From: Pseudobutyrivibrio sp. OR37
GTDB taxonomy: Bacteria; Bacillota; Clostridia; Lachnospirales; Lachnospiraceae
Assembly: GCF_900113655.1 (NCBI RefSeq)
Contig: NZ_FOQF01000015.1
Coordinates: 1-64,000, forward strand
Length of the DNA stretch: 64,000 bases
Direction: 5' to 3'
Made by a program: the position numbers and the translations under genes. Positions within the stretch are counted from its first letter, which is position 1. Every line of letters starts with the position of its first letter. This document shows, one piece after another, positions 43,130 through 53,000 of the stretch. Below the pieces are notes generated by a model. The model was not told the origin of the DNA. It did no database searches and saw nothing but the letters and a program-made list of their open reading frames with translations.

Positions 43130-44362
43130 TTACTCAGCTTCCAATTCACTGTCAAGCAATACACCATGAATTGTAAATCTTCTTCCTGATGATGAGCAGG
43201 TAGAAAGAGTCACAATTTTGTCAGAGGATTTAACCTCTAAATCCTCCACTCCCTTATAGGAATGTCTCTTAAGCTCATCAATATAATCCTGAAATTCTGG
43301 TGAATCAGAATATGGTACGGTATAAACCCATGAAGCAGCATCAGTATCAAAATAAGAGAAAATCTCAAATCTCATCTTCCTCTCAGGGGTGATGATCTGA
43401 AAATACTTGTGACTGTCATAGTAGCCCTCTTCGGATTTGTAATATTTCAGAGTTCCAAACATAGATAGATTTCTCATGTTGTGGCCATAGATAATGCTGT
43501 GGCTATCAGAAAAATCAGGAAGATTGTAGCCCTCTAAAAATATAGAGCCAGCCTTTGCGTATTCCTTATTTATATCTGTTCTTAAATAAGCATCGTCATC
43601 TCCAGAATACATAATAGGATAGCTGATGTCTGTGCCCTCCACATATATCCATCCCGCCACATCAGGATTTATCTGAGTCAGCCCTGCGAAATCCACATCA
43701 AGCATATCCTCCCAATCTGTAGTCTCTTCATACTGAAGCTGTTCATTTTTAAGCTCCGCATACAGCTGATTAGATTTCTCATATCCTAAGAATATATAAA
43801 TAAAGCCTGCCAGTGAGGAGAATACTATCACAAGGCCTGTCACAAGAATCACCTTTGGATTTATCTTTACGGCTTTTTCATATGTGGCTTTATCCTTTTT
43901 ATCTTCACTTAAATAAGAAAGAACTGCTCCTACCACCAGCACTACTGCTGCCACCAGCTTTCCCACTGTATCTGTAAGCCAGGTGGCAATATTTCCGTAG
44001 ATTGGGAAATGAGCTACCATTTTGCCAATAACATTTACATAGGCAACTGGATTAAAATCCGCAGCATTATTTGCATCACCCTTTGTAGCAATAAGCCTGT
44101 CCTCTGGATTAAGACCTACTATTCTGTGGGTTACAACGCTTGCCCCCGATTCAAAGGCTATAACATCCCCTTCAGCCAGCTCCTCGAAATCAACATTTTT
44201 TACATAGACAATGGAGCCAACTGAGATAGTAGGCTCCATTGATCCTGATATTACATTAAACGCCTGCACCCCAAAGGCCTTTGGGATTGCTATAGGTGCA
44301 ATTGTAATGATAACCAATATTATTAATATATTACCGATGACTTTAAGAATCTTTGCATTCAT
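43130..44362 (-). CDS. Fusion of SipW-type signal peptidase I and class B sortase
   Basis: This 410-residue protein joins two enzymes. Residues 1-150 are a SipW/archaeal-type signal peptidase: an N-terminal membrane segment, the nucleophile Ser41 in ISGSMEPT, His79 in VVTHRIV instead of the Lys of the P-type, and KGDAN near 94-98, followed by a second membrane segment (135-150). A third segment (171-192) leads into a class B sortase: IYGHNMRN with His294, LSTCSSSGRR with Cys389, and Arg394/395. All catalytic residues are present in both halves. It lies 5 bp after the NPxTG/MucBP gene and ends cluster A. I infer that it processes the SipW-type signal peptides of the small fibre proteins and anchors the NPxTG protein. 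Confidence 0.92.
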   Translation of the reverse strand: MNAKILKVIGNILIILVIITIAPIAIPKAFGVQAFNVISGSMEPTISVGSIVYVKNVDFEELAEGDVIAFESGASVVTHRIVGLNPEDRLIATKGDANNAADFNPVAYVNVIGKMVAHFPIYGNIATWLTDTVGKLVAAVVLVVGAVLSYLSEDKKDKATYEKAVKINPKVILVTGLVIVFSSLAGFIYIFLGYEKSNQLYAELKNEQLQYEETTDWEDMLDVDFAGLTQINPDVAGWIYVEGTDISYPIMYSGDDDAYLRTDINKEYAKAGSIFLEGYNLPDFSDSHSIIYGHNMRNLSMFGTLKYYKSEEGYYDSHKYFQIITPERKMRFEIFSYFDTDAASWVYTVPYSDSPEFQDYIDELKRHSYKGVEDLEVKSSDKIVTLSTCSSSGRRFTIHGVLLDSELEAE

Positions 44363-44367
44363 ATAGA

Positions 44368-46233
44368 TCAGTTCTTCTCTCTCTTTTCCTTCTCTGTTCG
44401 TACTGCTGCAATCACAAAGATAAGAATGAGTACTACTCCAAGAATAGCGATTAATAAACTATATCTACGCAAAAACTCATGCTCAGCATCATCATCCAAT
44501 ATGCCTTTTGCAGGGTCTTCATCTGGTATATCTACCACATCTTCTCTTGCAGCTGGTACATCCTCATCTTGTATCTCTTCTACATTTTCCGCTACTTCGT
44601 CGTTTTGGTCAACTGCATTTTGATTATTTGTAGTAGGTGTATTATCTCTATTATTTACTACTCCGCCTTCATCCGCTGGATTTGGATTTTCTGTAGGCTG
44701 ATAGATAATGCTATCCTGCCCCTTTACTGTGCTGTACTCAGTTCTGCTATCGTTTACATAAGTGGTACTTCCGCTTGGTGTCTTTGCCTTGGTATAAGTA
44801 AATTCGATAATCTGATTTTCCTTTAAGGATTCGATATGATAATTATTTACCTTTGGTGTATAGCCATCAATATATTTATATGGAACGTAAACCTCCTCGC
44901 CTAAGCCTCCATAATAGGTTACAGCTTCTGCCAATGGGTTTCCACCTTCATCACTATACTTTACCTGGTAAGGAACCACTGTTCCTACTCCGTAGGCTAT
45001 TACATAAGAATCATCCTTAGTTACTGTAAATGCAGATTGAGTGCTTGAAGTATTGTCACCACTTCTTCTACAACCCTTAACATAATACTTGGCAACCTCT
45101 GAATCAGCCTTTTCAATCTTTACTGCATCCTTTGGATTGAAAACTATCGCATCATTATAGTTTAGATTTTTAACTGTTACGCAATCACCAGACACTGATA
45201 TCTCAGCCTCTGGATTGCTTACATTCAAATATGAACCATAATCTGATTTGAAGCTTGCCCCCTCATCACCTGAGCCACCTATAATGAAACTGATTTTATA
45301 AGTGTAGCCTGCCTCTGCCTTTGTGCTAATTGTCATTGTCATTAAAAGCATTAATAGAATCATCAGAAGAGAGCTTCCTATTTTTTTTATCTTATTCATA
45401 TTAAGCTCCTCCTTTTTGTCTTTTTCCAATTTGAAATAGATAACAACCAGCATAATTCCAAGGAACATTGCTATAGTACAAAGAATTATTGGTAATAGAG
45501 AATCGCCTGTTACTGGATTTGGATTTCCTCCTGCCTGAGGAACCTTAGGCTCGTCTATGGCAACTACCTGAACACCTCCCGGAGTGGTATATACTACATG
45601 ATTTACTGTTGTATTTGTAACCACATTGTTCTGTGGCTTAACCACCTTTTCTGCCCCAAACTTTAAATCTAAGGTTGCCAGCTTTTTCATATAGTTGTTG
45701 TCCTGAGAATTACCATCAAGCTTTACTGTAATAATGATGGTTCCAGTCTGACCATTGGTGAGTCTTCCTACATTAAAATATGGTACCTTTCCGCTTTCAA
45801 GATTTCCAACTGCCTGTTTTAAACCAACAACTGTATTATTATCTCCACCTACAGTTTCACTATCATGGATAACAGTTTCCTGATTTCCTACCTTATAAGA
45901 AAGCTTATAGGTATAAGCACCACCTGCTGCATTGCTTTGTCCCCCACCAATGCTTTTTTCTTCCAGTGAATTGATTACATCTGTACTTACATAAAAATCT
46001 GATGTAGTTCCAGAAGCGTTTTTATAATTCACTTCAAAGGAAATTGTATCTCCTGGCATTGCACTGGTGATGGTAGACTTGCTTACATCATAGTCTGAAC
46101 TAAACTTTTTACCATCATAGGTTACAGTCCAACCAGTGGTCTGTGTCTGTGCATTTACTACTGAAGTGTTTAACATTATTCCTACTCCCGCAATAACAAG
46201 AGCAAGAAACAAACTACCTATTCTATTTTTCAT
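44368..46233 (-). CDS. NPxTG surface protein fused to MucBP-like membrane protein (single open frame)
   Basis: This 621-codon frame corresponds to two separate genes in cluster B. Residues 1-278 match the 275-residue protein at 56284: signal peptide, a domain with AMPGDTISFEVNYKNASGTT, then PNPVTGDSLLPI (NPxTG sorting motif), membrane segment and charged tail. Residues 279-621 match the protein at 55203: a second signal peptide, a beta-rich domain, a MucBP-like segment (VVPYQVKYSDEGGNPLAEAV) and a final membrane helix. No stop codon separates the halves, but an own ribosome site lies before Met279. The product may be one protein, two, or both. Confidence 0.8.
   Translation of the reverse strand: MKNRIGSLFLALVIAGVGIMLNTSVVNAQTQTTGWTVTYDGKKFSSDYDVSKSTITSAMPGDTISFEVNYKNASGTTSDFYVSTDVINSLEEKSIGGGQSNAAGGAYTYKLSYKVGNQETVIHDSETVGGDNNTVVGLKQAVGNLESGKVPYFNVGRLTNGQTGTIIITVKLDGNSQDNNYMKKLATLDLKFGAEKVVKPQNNVVTNTTVNHVVYTTPGGVQVVAIDEPKVPQAGGNPNPVTGDSLLPIILCTIAMFLGIMLVVIYFKLEKDKKEELNMNKIKKIGSSLLMILLMLLMTMTISTKAEAGYTYKISFIIGGSGDEGASFKSDYGSYLNVSNPEAEISVSGDCVTVKNLNYNDAIVFNPKDAVKIEKADSEVAKYYVKGCRRSGDNTSSTQSAFTVTKDDSYVIAYGVGTVVPYQVKYSDEGGNPLAEAVTYYGGLGEEVYVPYKYIDGYTPKVNNYHIESLKENQIIEFTYTKAKTPSGSTTYVNDSRTEYSTVKGQDSIIYQPTENPNPADEGGVVNNRDNTPTTNNQNAVDQNDEVAENVEEIQDEDVPAAREDVVDIPDEDPAKGILDDDAEHEFLRRYSLLIAILGVVLILIFVIAAVRTEKEKREKN
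45397..45413 (-). promoter_or_regulatory. Internal ribosome-binding site and start inside the 621-codon frame
   Basis: AGGAGGAG (complement of 45406-45413) lies 6 bp before ATG 45399, which begins MNKIKKIGSSLLMILLMLLM, a signal peptide. It is at the boundary where cluster B has a stop and a new gene. Confidence 0.75.
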
Positions 46234-46250
46234 TGCTTGCTCCTTTCTAA

Positions 46251-46979
46251 TTACTGAGTAGCTACATCTCCGATTTTAATAATCTTTCCATCATCTACTG
46301 CATCACATTTTGCCTTAACGCCCCATGCCGCATAAATTGCATCTTCTGCATTATGTGTCTGTACTGCATCTGCCTGAAGCTGAATATATACAAATTCTTC
46401 AGAATATAAATATTCAGTTTCTATAGATGTCTCGGTTTCTTTTGTAGAAACCAGATTTGTTATCTTGTTGTCTACACTTATACTCTTCAAAAATTCTGCT
46501 TCTTTACCACAGCCTAAAGGTGTAAGCCTGTAGTATACAGCCTGTTCTGAGGTTCCTTCAGCTTTGTTTTCATACCAACCATCTGCCACCTCAAGGTTTA
46601 TCAAGGATGGATCTAAATCTGTACTCTTTCCGTCCTTGTACCAACTCTTTCTAACGACTACTCGTACATATTCACTATAGCCAGTTGCTTCATTAGAGTT
46701 ATTAACAAGCTTTACACTTTCTTTGTATTTCTTACCTATTTTAAAGGAATCATCCTTTGCTACCTCTGGGAAGGTTAGTCCACCCTGTTTCCCTATGGTC
46801 ACATAGCCATCATCTGTAAGCTCTTTAATCTCAACAGAGATTTCTGCAGTGGAGAAATTAACACTTTCTGCAGCTGATTGATAATCCATAGCTGCTCTTG
46901 TAGCTGAAATTGAACCAGCTGATATGATTAACAATCCTAATGCCAGAATAAGAAGAGGATTTTTATAAAATTTTTTCAT
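46251..46979 (-). CDS. TasA/CalY-like protein with SipW-type signal peptide (cluster A)
   Basis: This 242-residue protein has the signal NPLLILALGLLIISAGSISA followed by TRAAMDYQS, the SipW-type layout of TasA/camelysin family fibre proteins. The mature part is beta-rich (SVKLVNNSNEATGYSEYVRV, then VVRKSW). It lacks a C-terminal anchor. I start it at ATG 46979, since GGAGGG ends directly before the upstream in-frame ATG 46985 but has proper spacing to 46979. Its paralogue is at 57123. It is probably released by the signal peptidase-sortase fusion encoded downstream and may polymerise or decorate the pilus. Confidence 0.78.
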   Translation of the reverse strand: MKKFYKNPLLILALGLLIISAGSISATRAAMDYQSAAESVNFSTAEISVEIKELTDDGYVTIGKQGGLTFPEVAKDDSFKIGKKYKESVKLVNNSNEATGYSEYVRVVVRKSWYKDGKSTDLDPSLINLEVADGWYENKAEGTSEQAVYYRLTPLGCGKEAEFLKSISVDNKITNLVSTKETETSIETEYLYSEEFVYIQLQADAVQTHNAEDAIYAAWGVKAKCDAVDDGKIIKIGDVATQ

Positions 46980-46991
46980 ATTCATCCCTCC

Positions 46992-47489
46992 TTAATTTCC
47001 TGTACTGTAGCTATTTTCAGTGGCTACTACTGCATTCCAGTCAGCATAGGCTTTACCATCCTGATCATACAAAACCTTGGTTGCTTCCTGAACGATGATT
47101 ACATTAAAGCTGCCAGATAAGCTGTTGTTGATTCCAAGGATTAGCTGGCTTTCTGTAGCTGCCTTTGGAGCTAATGGTTTACTGTAATAGTAATAACCAT
47201 CATCGCCCTTGCTCCAGCCTTCCATTTCTGTAAGAGTAATTGTGCAGCTTTCTGGAGCCAGCGCCTTTGCCCTTACAAAAATGTCGTAATCGCCTGTGTT
47301 TGTGATAGTAATCTTCTTTGTCATGTTTTCCACTTTTTCATCAATCTTTGGAATACTATCACCTAGTTTTAATTTAATCTTTCCTTCAGTTGCCACAGAG
47401 TCTGTGAAGTATGCCATGGCTGGCTTTACTGCATTTACGCTTATAAGCATTATGGCTGCAGCAACTACTAGACACCATTTTCTTTTCAT
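46992..47489 (-). CDS. Small CalY/TasA-like protein with SipW-type signal peptide (cluster A)
   Basis: This 165-residue protein has the signal VVAAAIMLISVNAVKPAMAY then FTDSVATEGKI. The A-x-A-Y-F-T-D junction is typical of SipW substrates. The mature domain has KKITITNTGDYDIFVRAKAL and SFNVIIVQEATKVLYDQDGK, shared with the cluster B paralogue at 57905. No anchor motif. It precedes the larger TasA-like gene by 6 bp in the pilus operon. Confidence 0.8.
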   Translation of the reverse strand: MKRKWCLVVAAAIMLISVNAVKPAMAYFTDSVATEGKIKLKLGDSIPKIDEKVENMTKKITITNTGDYDIFVRAKALAPESCTITLTEMEGWSKGDDGYYYYSKPLAPKAATESQLILGINNSLSGSFNVIIVQEATKVLYDQDGKAYADWNAVVATENSYSTGN

Positions 47490-47493
47490 ATTG

Positions 47494-48543
47494 CTACCTC
47501 ACTCTCACTTCCTGCTTTACCCTCTGACCACTTTCATCAATCCAGAACAGTTCTCCGTCATCTTCAACGAATTCATTCACTGCACTTATTCCGCCTGTAA
47601 TCATCTTGCCATCATAAGTATTTTCAAAGCTTGCTGTAGGTATTGCTTTGTCAGGATCAATTATGATACCTGTAACTGTTTTTTCTCCAACTGCCTCGTA
47701 GCTTGCTCCATCATATACTTCTGTAACAGTAACTACTGCCTGGGCTGGTATATTATCAATCTGCTTTGTTTTTGTTTCTGCTTTGTCAAACTCTATCGTA
47801 TATACGTTATCAAAAACCACGTTGTTATCTAGCTTTGCAACCACGCTGTAAACGAAACTTGCTTTATTATATGTTGAATTGTATTTATCTAATTTTTTAC
47901 TGATTACAATGCTTCCAAATCTCTCTTTAGCTGTTGATTTAAGACTAAATTTAGGTGAATAATCCCATTCATCTGAACCCTGTTTAGATGTAATATATTC
48001 ACTTGTTGGTGCCATTATCACGTAAGGAGTGAATTCGTATGTATATCTACTATCCTTTGTATTTTCTGGAACATATAGATATAAGCCTGCACCACCTTCA
48101 ATAGGTACGCTATCGGTATTTGCCTCTGTGATTATCTGATTTGAATTTTCTACCTTCACTCTTTTAAGCGATATTGTATTATCACTAGCTTGATTAGCAT
48201 CTTGTGCCTTTTTTACAATCTCTGTTTTAATCTGATCTACAGTAGGATTATTTCCGAGAATTCTTAAATCAATACCACTGTTTATAAACTTATCTGTAAG
48301 CTGTAATTCTCCTGTGGCATTCATGGTAGCTATTTTATAAATATCTACATTCAGTGTTCCTACAAAGTTCTTTGCAAAAACAGAGCTATCATTTTCATTA
48401 ACCTCGGCAGTAAGCTTTACAGTAGCTGTGGTATCAACACGTTCTGCAGCCATTAAAGTATGGCCAAATATTAAGACGCTCATCAGTGCTGCCACTGCTA
48501 TCAAACCTATTAAGTTCTTGTGTATTACTATATTTCTTTTCAC
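47494..48543 (-). CDS. Pilin-like secreted protein without sorting motif (cluster A)
   Basis: This 349-residue protein has a signal peptide (LIGLIAVAALMSVLIFGHTL then MAAE) and a beta-rich pilin-like mature part. Features include VDIYKIATMNATGELQLTDK, YTYEFTPYVIMAPTS, and a Cna_B-like end (VTVTEVYDGASYEAVGE) with SFENTYDGKMITGGISAVNE. No LPxTG and no C-terminal membrane helix, so it must be held by other subunits or secreted. The paralogue at 58444 has the same layout. The role, minor or basal pilin, is inferred from operon position after the major pilin. Confidence 0.75.
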   Translation of the reverse strand: MKRNIVIHKNLIGLIAVAALMSVLIFGHTLMAAERVDTTATVKLTAEVNENDSSVFAKNFVGTLNVDIYKIATMNATGELQLTDKFINSGIDLRILGNNPTVDQIKTEIVKKAQDANQASDNTISLKRVKVENSNQIITEANTDSVPIEGGAGLYLYVPENTKDSRYTYEFTPYVIMAPTSEYITSKQGSDEWDYSPKFSLKSTAKERFGSIVISKKLDKYNSTYNKASFVYSVVAKLDNNVVFDNVYTIEFDKAETKTKQIDNIPAQAVVTVTEVYDGASYEAVGEKTVTGIIIDPDKAIPTASFENTYDGKMITGGISAVNEFVEDDGELFWIDESGQRVKQEVRVR

Positions 48544-48642
48544 TGGCGACTCCCTTCCAAGCCACTAGGCCTTTTCATAATTTATTTATACATTGACTAG
48601 AACAAAGTATTTTAAGATGCTCTCTTCTAAGCAATGTATTAA

Positions 48643-48680
48643 TTGTCTCCCCCGCCGCCTTACTTGCGGCGGAGGGACAA
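48643..48680 (-). promoter_or_regulatory. Strong GC hairpin after the cluster A major pilin gene
   Basis: TTGTCTCCCCCGCCGC pairs with GCGGCGGAGGGACAA across a 7-nt loop. There is no U tract, so it is not a standard terminator. It lies 6 bp past the pilin stop and 100 bp before the next gene; it may stabilise pilin mRNA or partly attenuate downstream genes. Confidence 0.75.
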
Positions 48681-48686
48681 TTTATA

Positions 48687-50039
48687 TTACTTAACGGATT
48701 TGTCCTTCTTATTTGCGAAGAACAAACCTGCTCCGATACTCATTAGCAGTACTCCAAATCCTGTAAATGCTGCTGTACCCTTACCACCTGTGAAAGGTAA
48801 TGTAGATAGCTTTAAATCGTGCATTGTAGCTTCTGCTATCTGCTCGTTGTCAGCCATGCCAGGCTTCCACTCTGCTGTTACATCATTAGGATTAATCTTA
48901 TAGCCTTCTGGTGCAACTACTTCGTGGAACTTATATGTCTTATTAGCATCAAAACCTTCTACAGTAGCTGTTCCATCAGAACCTTCTGTTGTGATTATTG
49001 TAGCATCATCTGCTTTATCTACCCATCCTGTAAGAACACCATTTTCAAGTGTTGCAAACTTTCCATCAGCGTTTACTACTACAAATCCTGCACCGGCCAA
49101 AGCCACTGAAGGGTTAGAGCCAGCTTCGTTCATCTTTGTAATCTTAAGCTTTCCTGTGTAAGATTTAACAACTGTAGCTGGATTATTTCCAATATAAGCT
49201 TTGTTTTCAATCTCTGTACCAGTTACGATTGCTACATAAGTAAGTGTAACTGTCATGTTTGCATATTTGTTATCTACTTTTGGGTCGTCACTGTTAATGA
49301 TAAGTGAAGCTAAATCAATTGTAAGCTTATTACCATCTGGAGTGATTTCCATTGTTGGTGCATCCCCAACATCAACTGTAACTACTGCCTTACCTGCCGC
49401 ATTTACCTTAAACTTTCCACCTGTAAGTTCATCAGTAATAACAAGTGTTGTCTGGGAACCCTTTGGTGAATAAGGAATTGTTGCTGTAAGTGTGTAGGTT
49501 ACTTCATCACCAACCTGTACAAACTTATCTGTATCAGCTACTGTCTTACCTACAGTCTTAGGTGTCCTCTTTGCCTTAATTGTTGTGTCAACAAGTCCCT
49601 TTTCTTCACCTGTCTTATCATCGAATCCGATATAAGCAAGCATTGGGTTGTAATCATATCCTTCTTCTGTACCATTGATAAGATATAAGCCTGCCTTGCT
49701 AACTGTCATTGGATTAGTGAACACATCACTTGTCGATACATTTGCAGCTTTAATCGCAGCTGCTCTTGCTGATTCACTTGCTGCAATATATCCTTCAATC
49801 TGTGACTGTTCGTCATTACCAAAGCTTGCAAACAGTGCCTCGTATCCAGGAACGATTGCCCAACCAGTGGCTTTGCTTGTGTCTGCCTTTATTACCTGTG
49901 CATAAGTAAATGTAGCTCCTTCACCTGCACCGGTAATGGTAATAACAGCACTCTTTTCTGCTGCAGATGATATGATGGTCATTGAAAGCATCATCATTAC
50001 AGCAAGCATAAGCGTTAATAATTTCTTTACTCTTTTCAT
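48687..50039 (-). CDS. Major pilin, LPFTG-anchored (cluster A)
   Basis: This 450-residue protein is an isopeptide-type fimbrial backbone subunit. Order: signal peptide (LLTLMLAVMMMLSMTIISSA), N1-like domain, central DUF11/Spa-type domain (VGDEVTYTLTATIPYSPKGS), Cna_B-type domain with the E-box-like YKFHEVVAPEGYKI (near residue 375), then LPFTG, membrane helix and KKDKSVK tail. Class C sortase would polymerise it. The likely pilin-motif lysine was not assigned. It follows the adhesin by 24 bp. Confidence 0.92.
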   Translation of the reverse strand: MKRVKKLLTLMLAVMMMLSMTIISSAAEKSAVITITGAGEGATFTYAQVIKADTSKATGWAIVPGYEALFASFGNDEQSQIEGYIAASESARAAAIKAANVSTSDVFTNPMTVSKAGLYLINGTEEGYDYNPMLAYIGFDDKTGEEKGLVDTTIKAKRTPKTVGKTVADTDKFVQVGDEVTYTLTATIPYSPKGSQTTLVITDELTGGKFKVNAAGKAVVTVDVGDAPTMEITPDGNKLTIDLASLIINSDDPKVDNKYANMTVTLTYVAIVTGTEIENKAYIGNNPATVVKSYTGKLKITKMNEAGSNPSVALAGAGFVVVNADGKFATLENGVLTGWVDKADDATIITTEGSDGTATVEGFDANKTYKFHEVVAPEGYKINPNDVTAEWKPGMADNEQIAEATMHDLKLSTLPFTGGKGTAAFTGFGVLLMSIGAGLFFANKKDKSVK

Positions 50040-50063
50040 CCTAATTCCTCCTTTGCTCCCCTG

Positions 50064-53000
50064 CTAAAAGACCTTCTTTATTCTCTTTCTATATCTTACG
50101 AATATAAAGGCTGAAAGTGCTATCAAGGTGAAACCTATAGCATTTGTCTTACCTGTTCCACTACCACCTGTATTTGGTAAATCGATAGCCTGTCTTTCAT
50201 TCTTGTAATAGAACTTGTAAGTAATGATATTCTTATTTCTTACAACTTCACTTTCGTATGCTGTAGGCTCCGCCTGTGGAGTATATGCAGTAACTGTTGG
50301 TTTGTTCTCCTGATCAAGGACTATTTCCCAATACTCACCGCTCTTTGCATATCCTGTAGGTGCGCTAACTTCTGTAAGCATGTATGTCTTATTAGTCTTA
50401 ATAACTGTGCCGCTTGCTAAGCTCCAGCTTACCTTTCCATCATCCTCATCACTTGTTCCTACGTATGCAAATTCTGGATTATCTCCTGCTTCCTTCAGTA
50501 AGAACTGTGCTCCATCAAGTCTTACACCTGATTTTCCATCTGCATCTGTCTTATAGATTTCCCATTGATATTTAAATCTAACCTGGATAACTGGATGTGG
50601 TAATTCATCCTTTATTGTATTTCCACAGAAGTCGTATGTTACTTTTGCATCTTTATTTGAATGGAAACCAGGCTTTCCAGATGATGTCCAGTTCTCTTCT
50701 GGAACATCTACATGGTCTGTAAATGGATCACCTACTGCGTTGTAAAGCTCTTCGCCGCTCTGTTGATGCTGATAATATTCTTCATAAGCTTTATCGCTTG
50801 GTACTACAATGAATGAAACTGCAAATGAATAATTAGCTGGAAGCTGATATCCTTCTGGATAAATCATCTTGATGCTTCTTGAATCCTTATCATAGTATGC
50901 GGAAACTGTATATGTAACAGTATTTCCACTTTCGTCAGTTTCATAAATATCGTACTCTGCAATATTTATTGATGTATCATCATGATTATTTACCACTTCA
51001 CTAGTGGAATCGATAATACCATTTCTCCATTTACCTCTTCCTAAGTTCTGGAGCTCGTTGGCATTAGGATCATCTGCTGTAATAGGAATATTAGTATCTC
51101 TGATACCTATATAAAGTTTAGATCCATCTTTGATATCTACATAATCACTTAATGGGTCGTTTATTAATACATCCTCTGCGTGATATGCAACTGTGTTTTC
51201 AATAGTTCCGCCAGTTTCTGTTGCTGAAATAACACCTGCAAGGTCCTTAAATAATGAAACAAGCTTATCAGCGGTAACTGTTGATGTCTTCTTAGTAGTG
51301 GCTTTACTATTGTTAGTTAAGTTCGTTAAGAACCATTCGGCATTTCTGGCAACTCCATCATAGGTTTTATAGGTATCATTACCAAAATCTACACCAATTG
51401 AATAGAATGCATCTGGCTTAAGATTTTGAATAACTGCTAAAGCCTCTCTATATGCCTTTGGCTCAAAGGAATTTCCAGTTGAGTTATACCAGGTTGGTAC
51501 TCCATTATCATTAAGCCAAACTGTTGAAAGACCATCTGTAAGGAATATAACTATCTTTTGAGCATCGCTATTATCATTATCTAAAATATTCTTCACCTGA
51601 AGAAGTGCAGCTTCGTAGTTAGTTCCTCCGTCATTGCCTGTATAATACCAAGCGAAATCGCTTCCTTTTACTTCATCATAGAAGGCATCTGTACTCATCC
51701 AATTTGGCGATGAAACAGCGTTAGAACCAAAATCTACAATCTTCCAACTAGCATTAACATTCTTTTTCGTCTTCATTATTTCAGCCAGAGTCTTGGAAGC
51801 CTGCTGCATATGAGACGCTCTAGAATTAGTACGCATCGAGTATGATCTATCAACAACATATGTGATATGAACATCCTTAGCTGTCATAACATCCTGAGCT
51901 TCTGTTTCATAGCTGGTTTCTTTCTTTACAATTTCAGGGCCTGTAAACTTAATCTGAATCTGATAATCGTCCGTCTTCTCGTTGTATCTAAGATATTTTG
52001 AAGAAACAGCTTCTTTTTGTGATTCAATCAGCTTGGTGTAATAGTAATTCTTTATCTTAACCTCAGTGAGCTTTCCTTCCTCTACTGTGAAGCTGTTAGA
52101 TTGTCTTACCGCTTCACTTTCAGGAGCGTACTCTTTATCCTGCACACCATTTATAAAAATCTTTGTTTTAAAATTATGTATGGTGTAATCGGCCTCTGTA
52201 GATATGCCAAGCTCTGTGATTGTATATGTTCCAGGAGTAAAGGTTGCAAAATCTGCACTTTCTCCTGCCTTTAATGTAAATTTGCCTTCGCTATCAGTAC
52301 TATATGTATTTTCTCCATTTTTGTATTGCTTGTTCTTAACACCATCTGAGCCAGATAACTGGAACTGGTACTCTGTGTCTGTATCAGCAGCAGGTGGTCC
52401 TGTAACTATTTTTGAAACACTAAAAGCAACATCCTTTTCATAGAACATGTAAATGATAATCTGCTGATTTTCAAATTCTAAATTACCGGCTACTTTTGTA
52501 TTTCCCAAATACAGTTGTAATGAAGGGTAATAATACGTTCTTCCCGAAGAATAGACTCTAGTAAATGTGTATCTAAAATTATCAAATTTAACCATCTCAC
52601 CATTTACCATGTAGCCAGCTTCAATGAATCTGTACCCTTCAATACTATCTTTGAACTGTTCTACATTATCAGAACGATCTGTATCTCTTGTTATTGTAAA
52701 TGGCTTAGTGGTCTCATCCTGAATATTAACTAAATTATCACCATCTTTAGTAATGCTATCAAAGTAAATATTAATGGTTTCTTCCTGATAATTTGTCTTA
52801 TAAACAAATACATATGGTGAAAATGAATCGTTGGTAAACTCAGCCCTAGTAAGCACACTATTGCTATCAATTTCAAGTATAGCCTTATCAGTTCCAGTTA
52901 GTGTTTCCACTGTCTGAGTTTCTTCATCAATATGTAGTAAACTAATATCGATACTTTCTATCTTATCTTTTTTCTCATCACCAATCGGATTAACCTGCTT

